DNA from: Filibacter tadaridae
Lineage (GTDB): Bacteria; Bacillota; Bacilli; Bacillales_A; Planococcaceae
Direction of reading: 5' to 3'
NCBI RefSeq assembly: GCF_900609045.1
Contig: NZ_UXAV01000023.1
Location: 33,045 to 97,044 of the forward strand
Length of the DNA: 64,000 nt
The position numbers and the translations under genes were made by a program. Of this stretch, positions 8,954 through 16,389 are shown piece after piece. Positions within the stretch are counted from its first letter, which is position 1, and every line of letters begins with the position of its first letter. The notes below the pieces were generated by a model. That model worked only from the letters and a program-made list of their open reading frames with translations. It was not told the DNA's origin and did no database searches.

Positions 8954-9684
8954 GAATTCATCTCCTTTAAATACTCATATTCCCCGGAAGAAATAGGCTT
9001 GAAGCGAATTTTATAGCCCGATTGCAGTAATGTCGGTGGCCATACATCCGGAAGGAAAAGATTGATAGGGGTCTGACCAATAATCTGCCAACCTCCGGGC
9101 GTCTCCAATGGATAAACCCCTGTTTGCATCCCGGCAATTCCTACGGCTCCCGGAACAATGGCTGTTCGAGGAGATTCTTTGCGGGGTGTTGCAATTCGTT
9201 CATCCATGCCACCCATAAAAGGGAAACCTGGTGCAAAGCCAATCATATAGACCAGGTACTCATTTTCAGAATGAATTCGGATAACTTCTTCGGTAGTTAA
9301 CCCGTGAAAGTTTGCGACGTACTCTAAATCGGGTCCGTACTTACCTCCGTATAGCACTGGAATAGTGACATGCTTTTCGTCAGATAATGCCTGCTTGCCG
9401 ATTTGTAGAACCAAGTCTTCCATGTAAACGCTAACATATTGAAAAGAAGTGTTTATCAATACACTTTTAATAGACTGATGCACAATGTAAGGATTGTAGT
9501 AAACAGTCAAACTTGTGTAAGCCGGAACAGACTCTATATAACCATTAAATGGGCTTGCATCCAATAGTATAGCCAACTCTTTTACATTCTTATGAATCGA
9601 AGGGTTAATCCCTTCGCCTAACTGGACAATCAGGGCAGAATCCCCTAATGGCTTTATAAGAGCCTTTACAATTTCTTTACTCAT
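8950..9684 (-). CDS. pxpB: 5-oxoprolinase subunit B (KipI-type)
   Basis: A 244-residue subunit of the 5-oxoprolinase complex, also the KipI family of KinA inhibitors in B. subtilis. The family signatures PLGDSALIVQLGE near the N-terminus, YMIGFAPGFPFMGGM and the PxxTxxPGAVGIAGxQTGVYPLETPGGWQIIG stretch in the C-terminal cyclophilin-like half are clear. I chose the ATG at 9684 because GGGAG lies about eight bases upstream; an earlier in-frame ATG at 9744 would add 20 residues that do not look like the family. It is divergent from pxpA, sharing a 277-bp control region. Confidence 0.9.
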   Translation of the reverse strand: MSKEIVKALIKPLGDSALIVQLGEGINPSIHKNVKELAILLDASPFNGYIESVPAYTSLTVYYNPYIVHQSIKSVLINTSFQYVSVYMEDLVLQIGKQALSDEKHVTIPVLYGGKYGPDLEYVANFHGLTTEEVIRIHSENEYLVYMIGFAPGFPFMGGMDERIATPRKESPRTAIVPGAVGIAGMQTGVYPLETPGGWQIIGQTPINLFLPDVWPPTLLQSGYKIRFKPISSGEYEYLKEMNS

Positions 9685-9701
9685 TCTAACAACTCCCTGA
9701 G

Positions 9702-9716
9702 TTTCGAAATACGGTA
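9702..9716. promoter_or_regulatory. Candidate KipR operator, pxpB side
   Basis: TTTCGAAATACGGTA matches, at 12 of 15 positions, the reverse complement of the palindrome at 9887-9901. It lies 18 bases upstream of the pxpB start. Inferred from repetition in the divergent promoter region; no experimental site is known to me. Confidence 0.4.
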
Positions 9717-9886
9717 CCGTAGTTTTACGAAATGGATCATACAATCATTATAATAGTCGAAAAACAAAATACAAGTACGTCAAGTCAAAAAAGTAATTCT
9801 TTTCTACTGCCTTCTAAATTCATGGAATAATGTCTATTCAATAGTAGATTTATATGATAAAGTGAATTTATAATTCAAAACCTTAG

Positions 9887-9901
9887 TTCCGTATTCCGGA
9901 A
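9887..9901. promoter_or_regulatory. Candidate KipR operator, pxpA side
   Basis: A palindrome TTCCG-N5-CGGAA lies 61 bases upstream of pxpA. IclR-family regulators often bind short palindromes of this size. A related copy lies near pxpB, which supports one regulator acting on both divergent transcripts. Confidence 0.45.
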
Positions 9902-9912
9902 ATTAAGCATTT

Positions 9913-9926
9913 TGTAAGCGCTTTCT
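9913..9926. promoter_or_regulatory. Catabolite-responsive element (cre-like)
   Basis: TGTAAGCGCTTTCT fits the CcpA cre consensus TGWAANCGNTNWCA except for the last base, with the central GCGC core. It lies 36 bases upstream of the pxpA start, so CcpA would be expected to repress 5-oxoproline use when preferred sugars are present. Confidence 0.65.
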
Positions 9927-9961
9927 ATAAATAAATACTTACCGTTAATGGAGGGAAAACT

Positions 9962-10723
9962 ATGTTTCGGGTAGATTTAAATTGTGATTTAGGCGAAAGT
10001 TTTGGTCGCTATACTTTGGGCGAGCAGAAAGAAATATTAAAATATGTAACATCAGCAAATGTTGCTTGTGGTTTTCACGCAGGTGATCCAAGTGTCATGA
10101 GAGAAACGGTCAAGCTTGCAATTGATAATAACGTAAAAATTGGTGCGCATCCTGGACTTCCAGATATAAATGGATTCGGTCGCCGTGAAATGAAAATCAC
10201 TCCACAGGAAGCGTACGATATGGTCGTCTATCAGATCGGGGCATTACAAGGGTTCTTAACAACATGCAATGCTTCAATGCAACATGTAAAACCACATGGT
10301 GCGCTGTACAATATGGCAGCCAAAGATGAAAAACTTGCAGAAGCTATTGCACAAGCTGTATACGGTATTTCACCAAAACTTGTATTAGTCGGTCTTGCGG
10401 GAAGTGAATTAACAAAAGCTGGTGAACGAATTGGCTTACGAACAGCACATGAAGTATTTGCGGACCGAACATATCAAGAGGACGGTACTCTTACATCACG
10501 TGCACAAACAGACGCAATGATAATAGATAAAGAGCAATCAGTTGCTCAGGTTATAAAAATGGTGACAAAAGGTAAAGTCATGTCCCAACAGGGAGTAGAA
10601 GTTTCAGTGAAAGCTGATTCAATTTGCATTCACGGGGACGGAGAGCATGCGTTGGATTTTGCAATTTATATAAAAGAGAAGTTAGTGCAAAACAATATCA
10701 TGGTTTCTGCAATTTCGGAATGA
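9962..10723 (+). CDS. pxpA: 5-oxoprolinase subunit A (LamB/YcsF family)
   Basis: A 253-residue LamB/YcsF protein, the third subunit of the ATP-dependent 5-oxoprolinase. The family opening [14 protein letters not shown], then [14 protein letters not shown], [15 protein letters not shown] and [10 protein letters not shown] are all present. A GGAGGG site precedes the ATG. It leads the forward transcript pxpA-ycsG-ycsI; ycsG begins 13 bases after its stop. A cre-like site and a TTCCG-N5-CGGAA palindrome lie upstream, so carbon catabolite control plus KipR is likely. B. subtilis has the same genes as one ycsFGI-kipIAR cluster; here they are split into divergent arms. Confidence 0.93.
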   Translation: MFRVDLNCDLGESFGRYTLGEQKEILKYVTSANVACGFHAGDPSVMRETVKLAIDNNVKIGAHPGLPDINGFGRREMKITPQEAYDMVVYQIGALQGFLTTCNASMQHVKPHGALYNMAAKDEKLAEAIAQAVYGISPKLVLVGLAGSELTKAGERIGLRTAHEVFADRTYQEDGTLTSRAQTDAMIIDKEQSVAQVIKMVTKGKVMSQQGVEVSVKADSICIHGDGEHALDFAIYIKEKLVQNNIMVSAISE

Positions 10724-10736
10724 GTGGAGGATTTAT

Positions 10737-11954
10737 ATGAAAAGAAATAACTTAGAGCAAGCTCCTGTGAAGAAACAAGTAAGTAAAAGTGTCTTGCTAG
10801 GAGCGGCCTTTTTAATGGCTACCTCTTCCATCGGACCTGGATTCCTTACGCAAACAACTGTATTTACGCAACAATTAGCGGCAAGTTTTGGATTTGTTAT
10901 CTTAATTTCATTGCTCTTAGATGTCTTTGTACAAATTAATATTTGGAGAATTATTGCCGTGTCTGGTTTGAGAGGCCAAGAGATAGCTAATAAAGTGTTA
11001 CCAGGACTTGGGGTTGTGCTCGCTGTATTAATAGTAATCGGAGGACTTGCATTTAATATTGGAAACGTCGCCGGGGCAGGACTCGGGCTTAACGCCATGT
11101 TAGGAATGGATCCCATCAAAGGGGCCGTCATAAGTGCCGCTTTTGCAATCTTCATATTCTTGTTTAAAGAAGCTGGCAAGGCAATGGACAAAGTTGCACA
11201 AGCTGCTGGGGTTGTCATGATTCTATTAATGCTTTATGTTGCATTTACAACCTCACCTCCAGTAGGGGAAGCAATCGTTAATACTTTTAAACCGGAACAT
11301 ATTAGTATTTTTGCTATCGTCACGATTATTGGTGGGTCGGTAGGAGGATACATTACATTTGCTGGCGGCCACCGTCTATTGGATGCAGGTGTAAAAGGGA
11401 TTGAATCATTGCCGGACGTCACGAAAAGCTCTGTTATGGGAATTGTTGTGACAGGGATTATGCGCGTGGCTTTGTTCTTGGCAGTCCTTGGTGTTGTATC
11501 AATGGGGCTTACGATTGACCCTTCTAATCCACCTGCTTCAGTTTTCAAATTGGCTGCAGGTAATGCGGGGTATAGAATGTTCGGTGTTATTATGTGGGCG
11601 GCGGCTATTACTTCCGTTGTCGGAGCTGCATACACATCTGTTTCATTCATTCGATCTTTTCATCCCGCCATCGAGAAGTATCACAACTGGATAATAATCT
11701 TATTTATACTGGTCTCGACACTTACGTTTGCACTTGTCGGTCAACCCGTGAAAATACTTTTACTTGTCGGTGCGTTAAATGCACTAATTTTACCTCTTGC
11801 TTTGGGAACAATTCTAGTTGCTGCTTATAAGAAGGATATCATTGGTAGTTATAAACATCCGCTTTGGCTGACAATAACGGGAGGATTTGTTGTCATCATC
11901 ATGGGTGTTTTAAGTATCATGACACTCTTTGAGCAACTGCCATTACTTTTTTAA
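10737..11954 (+). CDS. ycsG: NRAMP-type membrane transporter YcsG
   Basis: A 405-residue integral membrane protein with about eleven hydrophobic segments, related to NRAMP (divalent metal or branched) transporters and matching B. subtilis YcsG in length and place. The first segment contains GPGFLTQ, where metal-transporting NRAMPs usually have DPGN, so the metal-binding aspartate and asparagine appear to be absent. That and its position between pxpA and ycsI suggest uptake of 5-oxoproline or a related solute rather than a metal; this is inference. The ATG has GGAGG upstream, 13 bases after pxpA. Confidence 0.8.
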   Translation: MKRNNLEQAPVKKQVSKSVLLGAAFLMATSSIGPGFLTQTTVFTQQLAASFGFVILISLLLDVFVQINIWRIIAVSGLRGQEIANKVLPGLGVVLAVLIVIGGLAFNIGNVAGAGLGLNAMLGMDPIKGAVISAAFAIFIFLFKEAGKAMDKVAQAAGVVMILLMLYVAFTTSPPVGEAIVNTFKPEHISIFAIVTIIGGSVGGYITFAGGHRLLDAGVKGIESLPDVTKSSVMGIVVTGIMRVALFLAVLGVVSMGLTIDPSNPPASVFKLAAGNAGYRMFGVIMWAAAITSVVGAAYTSVSFIRSFHPAIEKYHNWIIILFILVSTLTFALVGQPVKILLLVGALNALILPLALGTILVAAYKKDIIGSYKHPLWLTITGGFVVIIMGVLSIMTLFEQLPLLF

Positions 11955-11987
11955 TGAACGATAGTACTAGTTGAAGGAGGACAAGTG

Positions 11988-12779
11988 ATGGAAGGCTACG
12001 AAAAAATGTCTCCAATAGAAATCAGGAAATTAATCAGCGAACAGGTCATTACAGGACCGACGGCAGGCATGTCAAAGGGATTTACGCAAGCGAATCTTGT
12101 TATATTGAAAAAAGAACACGCCTATGACTTTTTACTATTTTGTCAACGAAACCCGAAGTCGTGTCCTTTATTGGACGTGACGGAATTAGGCTCTTTCACT
12201 CCTAACAAAATCGCAACTGGTGCAAACATTCTGACCGATGTGCCAAAGTATCGAATCTATAAAAAGGGGGTATATACAGCAGAGGTGCTAGATGCAACTG
12301 CTTACTGGGAAGAAGACATGGTCTGCTTCCTGCTAGGATGCAGCTTCACGTTTGAAACACCACTTCTAGCAGCCGGTATACCCATCCGACATATTGAAGA
12401 AAAATGCAATGTACCTATGTACAAAACGATGATTGCCTGTGAAAAAGCAGGTGTCTTTGAAGGGCCAATGGTAGTAAGTATGCGGCCTATGACTTATGAG
12501 GATGCAATAAGAGCCGTGCAAATTACCACTCGTTTTCCTGACGTTCATGGAGCACCAATTCACATTGGAGACCCAAGTCAAATTGGCATCACGGATATTG
12601 ACAAACCAGACTTTGGGGATTCAGTCACTATCAAAGATGGTGAAATTCCAGTATTTTGGCCGTGCGGGGTCACACCACAGGCAGTAGCAATGCAAAGTAA
12701 ACCCTCGATTATGATCACACATGCCCCGGGTTGTATGTTTATTAGTGATATCAAAGATACGGCGTTGAGTGTGTTATGA
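11988..12779 (+). CDS. ycsI: Putative hydro-lyase, YcsI/DUF1445 family
   Basis: A 263-residue protein of the DUF1445 family, annotated in many genomes as putative hydro-lyase and related to the D-glutamate cyclase that converts D-glutamate to 5-oxo-D-proline. Family features include TAGMSKGFTQANLV, LLDVTELG, FLLGCSFTFE, VVSMRPM and the closing ITHAPGCMFISD. It starts at ATG 11988 with AAGGAGG seven bases upstream (a GTG three bases earlier is possible). As last gene of pxpA-ycsG-ycsI it may feed or drain the oxoproline pool. A strong terminator follows at 12838. Confidence 0.85.
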   Translation: MEGYEKMSPIEIRKLISEQVITGPTAGMSKGFTQANLVILKKEHAYDFLLFCQRNPKSCPLLDVTELGSFTPNKIATGANILTDVPKYRIYKKGVYTAEVLDATAYWEEDMVCFLLGCSFTFETPLLAAGIPIRHIEEKCNVPMYKTMIACEKAGVFEGPMVVSMRPMTYEDAIRAVQITTRFPDVHGAPIHIGDPSQIGITDIDKPDFGDSVTIKDGEIPVFWPCGVTPQAVAMQSKPSIMITHAPGCMFISDIKDTALSVL

Positions 12780-12837
12780 AATCGTAATTAACTGTGAAGA
12801 GTCGAAAAAATACCCATCATTACATAAAAAGTAAAGG

Positions 12838-12871
12838 TTGGACATCTATTTGGATGTCCAATTTTTATTTT
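12838..12871 (+). terminator. Terminator after ycsI
   Basis: A 9-bp perfect stem (TTGGACATC / GATGTCCAA) with a 6-base loop is followed by TTTTTATTTT. Confidence 0.9.
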
Positions 12872-12886
12872 ACTTGATTATATAAG

Positions 12887-13007
12887 TTGACATAAAGAAT
12901 CCTCTTAACAACGCTCGGCGCTTGGGGATGCCTCCCGCAATATGCCAGACAGAAGACCGCTGTCAGTCTTATTGCTTCGGCTACCCCAGTGAGGCGCCTT
13001 CGCAGGA
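12887..13007. repeat. 121-bp structured repeat, left copy
   Basis: This 121-bp segment is the inverted copy of 15125-15245, differing at only five positions. Within it, GCAATAAG/CTTATTGC-like arms and GGCGC, CCCC / GGGG, GCGCC blocks make a long imperfect hairpin. It begins TTGACATAA and ends in CCTTCGCAGGA. No protein is encoded. Degenerate relatives occur near 17880 and 39680, so this is a dispersed intergenic family of the REP/MITE sort. The remainder of the gap, 13008-13275, shows a possible promoter (TTGACT at 13211, TAAGAT at 13235) and no convincing gene. Confidence 0.9.
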
Positions 13008-13311
13008 TATTATATTAAATCATTAGTTCAACATATATAGTTAAATCACTTGTCGTTTCATAATAAAGTGTAGGCAACTGGCACCATGAATTACTTAAAC
13101 AACTGGTCAATCTGATCCCGGTCATTGTCCAATAACCAGTCATTTTTTTATATAAAGTTGGCGTAAATCTTCTTTGGAAGCTGTGTTTGAAAACTTTAGT
13201 ACTTCTTTCGTTGACTTGCAAAAGCCTTTCTAATTAAGATAAAACAAATCACATGAAAAGTGAATCGGAATAGGCTTGGGATCCGTCAGTAAGGTGAAGG
13301 TAGGTGAGGTT

Positions 13312-13830
13312 GTGGCGGAAATTGAAGAGGTCATTGACGAGCATGGAGATTATTTACTGCGTGTTGCTTACTTGTATGTAAAAAATAGGGCGACGGCAGA
13401 GGATATCGTGCAAGAAGTCTTTATCGCTTTTTATGAAAAACAGGGGCAGTACAGAGGTGAGGCATCGCTGAGAACTTATTTAGTGAAAATGACGGTCAAT
13501 CGTAGCCATGATTTTTTACGAAGCTGGAAGAACAAGCGGATCACGCTGTTTGAGAAAGTAACGGGGAAAAGTACCAACCGTACCCCTGAACGGTCCTTGC
13601 TTGAAAAGGCGGAGAAGCAAGAATTGGTAGAGGCTTTGTTTACCTTATCAATCACCTATCGTGAAGTGCTCATTCTATACTACTTCCAGGAAATGACGAC
13701 AGTGGAAATAGCGGAGTTATTGGATTGTCCGCAAGCGACGATAAGAACGAGGTTACAGCGTGCGCGGAAGCAACTGGCAAATCGGATAGTTGATTATGAA
13801 TGGGAGGAACTACGCCATGAGTCAATTTAA
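13312..13830 (+). CDS. ECF-type RNA polymerase sigma factor
   Basis: A sigma-70 family factor of the extracytoplasmic-function type, about 172 residues. Region 2 spans about residues 10-85, with the polymerase-binding stretch ATAEDIVQEVFIAFYE and RTYLVKMTVNRSHDFLRSW; region 4 (about 110-165) has EVLILYYFQEMTTVEIAELLDCPQATIRTRLQRAR. I favour the GTG at 13312, which has GAAGGTAGG eight bases upstream; in-frame TTG 13276 and GTG 13294 would lengthen it. It overlaps the next gene by 14 bases, the usual layout for a sigma factor and its anti-sigma partner. Its target promoters are not visible. Confidence 0.85.
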   Translation: MAEIEEVIDEHGDYLLRVAYLYVKNRATAEDIVQEVFIAFYEKQGQYRGEASLRTYLVKMTVNRSHDFLRSWKNKRITLFEKVTGKSTNRTPERSLLEKAEKQELVEALFTLSITYREVLILYYFQEMTTVEIAELLDCPQATIRTRLQRARKQLANRIVDYEWEELRHESI

Positions 13831-14482
13831 GAAGGATTTACTTCGCGAGCTACAACCTATGTCGTTATCCGCAGAGAAAAAGCAACTAATCGCAACGAAA
13901 TCAAAAGCTAAAGTACATAATCAAAAAAGACGTGTCAATTGGCAATATCGAATTGTGCTCGCGACTTTCACGGTTTTTGCACTTGGTTTCGGTTATTTAT
14001 TAAGGCAACAAGGTGATTCTGCGAATAGTTTACAGGGGGCGTCACCAGATGAAGCCCTAACAACTATAAATTGGTCCATACTCGATAATGATATTTTGAA
14101 AACAATTCTTTTCTTTAGCTTTTTTATTGTCCTACGCTTCTTGTTAAAGCGAGGCCTTCGAAAAAGGGGCAAAGGCTTACCTGTTTGTGTGGAATGCGGT
14201 GAAGAATGGTCCTATAGGGAAGCATTGAAGCAAAGCATGAAAAACGGGGGAACGACATGTCCTTACTGCACCAAAAAGCAGTATCGAACGAAAAAATCGG
14301 TAAAAAAAACCGCTATGCTAAACTTTTTTATACCTTTTATTACTCTCGTTCCTCATCTATTTACTAACATTTTATTAGGAATCGTTGTGTATGCTATCTG
14401 TGCTGCGTATATGTTGTTTAGCCTAAGTCCATATTATATGGAACTCCAAGAGGATGACCCCATCAATGAACCTTTCTGGTGA
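13817..14482 (+). CDS. Membrane protein with CxxC-20-CxxC motif, possible anti-sigma partner
   Basis: A 221-residue protein overlapping the sigma gene by 14 bases, with GGGAGG before the ATG. The N-terminal 50 residues are charged and cytoplasmic-like, then come a membrane helix (about 49-64), a second helix (about 95-112), a zinc-ribbon-like CVEC-(20 residues)-CPYC module (about 125-155) and two further helices near the end. The spacing matches the CxxC-20-CxxC family found in Bacillales. Gene order suggests an anti-sigma role, but no known anti-sigma domain is recognised, so that is inference. The cysteines could bind zinc or sense redox state. Confidence 0.7.
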   Translation: MSQFKKDLLRELQPMSLSAEKKQLIATKSKAKVHNQKRRVNWQYRIVLATFTVFALGFGYLLRQQGDSANSLQGASPDEALTTINWSILDNDILKTILFFSFFIVLRFLLKRGLRKRGKGLPVCVECGEEWSYREALKQSMKNGGTTCPYCTKKQYRTKKSVKKTAMLNFFIPFITLVPHLFTNILLGIVVYAICAAYMLFSLSPYYMELQEDDPINEPFW

Positions 14483-14702
14483 TCAAAAAAGGATTTAAGT
14501 AAGGACAATCATTTACAACTAAAACAGCGAGCTTTTCTCCTATATTGTCAGGGGAAGGCTCGCTTCACTGTTTTAGCGAATTTACTTAGTGACAACTTAG
14601 GTAAAACCATCGAAGACGTCTTAAAAGTGGTATCGCGGTAGGCAAAACCCAAGCGCCGAAATGGATTCAAGAGAATTCTCTATTTCAACATAAACAGCAA
14701 TT

Positions 14703-14924
14703 TCAAATATACCCGTTAACACGTGATTTATCTTCTTCTATTATTTCGTTTTTCAAATCTTCAATGCTTTTTGCACGTCGTTCATTTTTCGACTTGATTG
14801 TAGCACGTTCTTGTCCTTCTGCAAATGCCATCGCTTCTTCTGCCGCTTCCATATTACTAATTGTTTTCTTTAACCTCTCTTCATTATCAGCTGAATCATT
14901 CGGTTTTGGGTTGATCTTTGACAT
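14703..14924 (-). CDS. tlp: Small acid-soluble spore protein Tlp
   Basis: A 73-residue, highly charged, helical protein with the Tlp family pattern: KPNDSADNEERLKKTI near the N-terminus, NMEAAEEAMAFA and KNERRAKSIEDLKNEI. Tlp is a minor spore-core protein made in the forespore. AGGAGG precedes the ATG by seven bases. It is convergent with the membrane protein gene at 14482; the 220-base gap holds an imperfect hairpin (AACAGCGAGC...GCTCGC...CTGTT, 14520-14576). The upstream gap to 15300 carries the right copy of the 121-bp repeat. A forespore sigma-G promoter would be expected but I could not define one. Confidence 0.88.
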   Translation of the reverse strand: MSKINPKPNDSADNEERLKKTISNMEAAEEAMAFAEGQERATIKSKNERRAKSIEDLKNEIIEEDKSRVNGYI

Positions 14925-15124
14925 TTTACATCCTCCTTCTTCTTTTAGAATCCTTCAATAAATAGCGTACCCAAATTTTCAATAACTATTTGAAAACCAT
15001 TTTTTTAATGGCTTGGCCTGCATCATGCCTTTTTTTAGAAAACTTTAATTTCATTTCGTAAAACCTTTGGTATACTAAAACTAATAGGATACTATGCATG
15101 TTAAAATAATGATTCTATAAAATT

Positions 15125-15245
15125 TCCAGCGAAGGCGCCTCACTGGGGTAGCCGAAGCAATAAGACTGACAGCGGTCTTCTGTCTGGCTTATTGCGGGAG
15201 GCATCCCCAAGCGCCGAGCGTCGTTGAGAGGATTCCTTATGTCAA
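15125..15245. repeat. 121-bp structured repeat, right copy
   Basis: Inverted relative to 12887-13007 and 116 of 121 bases identical. The pair encloses 2,117 bp holding the sigma factor, its membrane partner and tlp. A further 18-bp word, TCAACATATATAGTTAAA, occurs directly repeated at 13028 and 15242. The rest of the 14925-15300 gap has no gene. Confidence 0.92.
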
Positions 15246-15300
15246 CATATATAGTTAAAAAAACGAAGAACGGTACTACTTTTAGACAAGGAGGATGCAA

Positions 15301-16155
15301 ATGAGTAACATGGATATGCAACTACACGATTATCTCATCAATAACTTATGCGCCATATCGGACGAATGGCTTGCGCAACGAATAGAAGAAAAGGGATCCA
15401 TCTATTCAGTGGATGCAGGTGAAACGGCGGAAACCAAACTTCGGGAACAAAACAGATTAACCAATCTCGCTGTTGCTAGCAGTCTATTGGGAGAACAAGG
15501 GGACTTTGAAAAAAATAAGGAACAATGGGCTCTTATAGTAGCCAAAAGTAGGGTAAGTAGTAATACACCTATTCATGAAGTGCTGGATGCGCTAAGTAAA
15601 GTTAGAAAAACATACTGGTCTTTCATCGTAAAATTTGTGGAACTAAAAGGTGATGAAGTTACCAGGGCGGACTTATTAAAATGGGGAATTACAATACACG
15701 AAGCGTTTGATAGGCTTACTGTCAGTTTTTCGGAAATGTACTACCAGGTAATGGATAACAGACTCTCAGCACAATTGCAGTTAATCGAAGAATTAGGAAC
15801 ACCTATCATAAAAGTCAATGAATCGGTTGGTGTGTTGCCATTAGTTGGTGATATCGACACGTTACGTGCACAAAAGTTTTTGGAAGATGTTCCTGCAAGG
15901 TGTACGGAACAACATATTGAGCATTTATTCATCGACCTATCAGGTGTGTCAATCATCGATACAATGGTTGCCCACCAAATCTTTCGAAGCACACAGATAC
16001 TGAAATTATTGGGGATTAAATCGACGATAACGGGAATCCGCCCGGAAATTGCTCAGACTGCAGTTCAGTTGGGATTGAATTTCTCCCAAATAGATACGTT
16101 TAGTTCGTTACAGCAAGCTCTGGAAAACGGTTTCCGGATAATAAAAGATAAATGA
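15301..16155 (+). CDS. RsbR-type stressosome protein with STAS domain
   Basis: A 284-residue RsbT co-antagonist-like protein. The N-terminal half (about 1-150) is a helical globin-like sensor domain, and the C-terminal STAS domain (about 165-280) contains LPLVGDIDTLRAQ and DLSGVSIIDTMVAHQIFRS, where RsbR proteins carry phosphorylated serine or threonine residues. Such proteins build the stressosome that gates the general stress response. No rsbS or rsbT lies beside it, so it is an orphan paralogue like B. subtilis RsbRB-RD. The ATG at 15301 has AAGGAGG six bases upstream; an ATG at 15295 is too close to it. Confidence 0.85.
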   Translation: MSNMDMQLHDYLINNLCAISDEWLAQRIEEKGSIYSVDAGETAETKLREQNRLTNLAVASSLLGEQGDFEKNKEQWALIVAKSRVSSNTPIHEVLDALSKVRKTYWSFIVKFVELKGDEVTRADLLKWGITIHEAFDRLTVSFSEMYYQVMDNRLSAQLQLIEELGTPIIKVNESVGVLPLVGDIDTLRAQKFLEDVPARCTEQHIEHLFIDLSGVSIIDTMVAHQIFRSTQILKLLGIKSTITGIRPEIAQTAVQLGLNFSQIDTFSSLQQALENGFRIIKDK

Positions 16156-16213
16156 ACAGTGATGGATATAAAAGGTAAGGCGTCCCTTTATCGTAGAACA
16201 GGTAGGAAATTAT

Positions 16214-16266
16214 AAAGGTTCTACAGTTTGTAACAATCATGAATTGTTACAAACTGTAGAACCTTT
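16214..16266 (+). terminator. Long perfect hairpin after the rsbR-like gene
   Basis: Two 24-bp arms, perfectly complementary, flank the loop CATGA, followed by a short T run. It starts about 60 bases after the stop and may act as terminator; the length and perfection of the stem exceed what termination needs. Confidence 0.75.
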
Positions 16267-16389
16267 TATGGATTTTGTAGAAGAAAAATCGTAAATGTTT
16301 ATTTTGCCTCATTCAAAATGATATAGTAGTAAGGATGGAATCGTATTTAAATGGTCTAATTGAAACCAATTTTAAGGAGCGTATTGTAG

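Noticed and set aside
13015..13221. 68-codon minus-strand frame upstream of the sigma factor gene
   Set aside because: No ribosome binding site, no recognisable family, and it begins in a probable promoter region.
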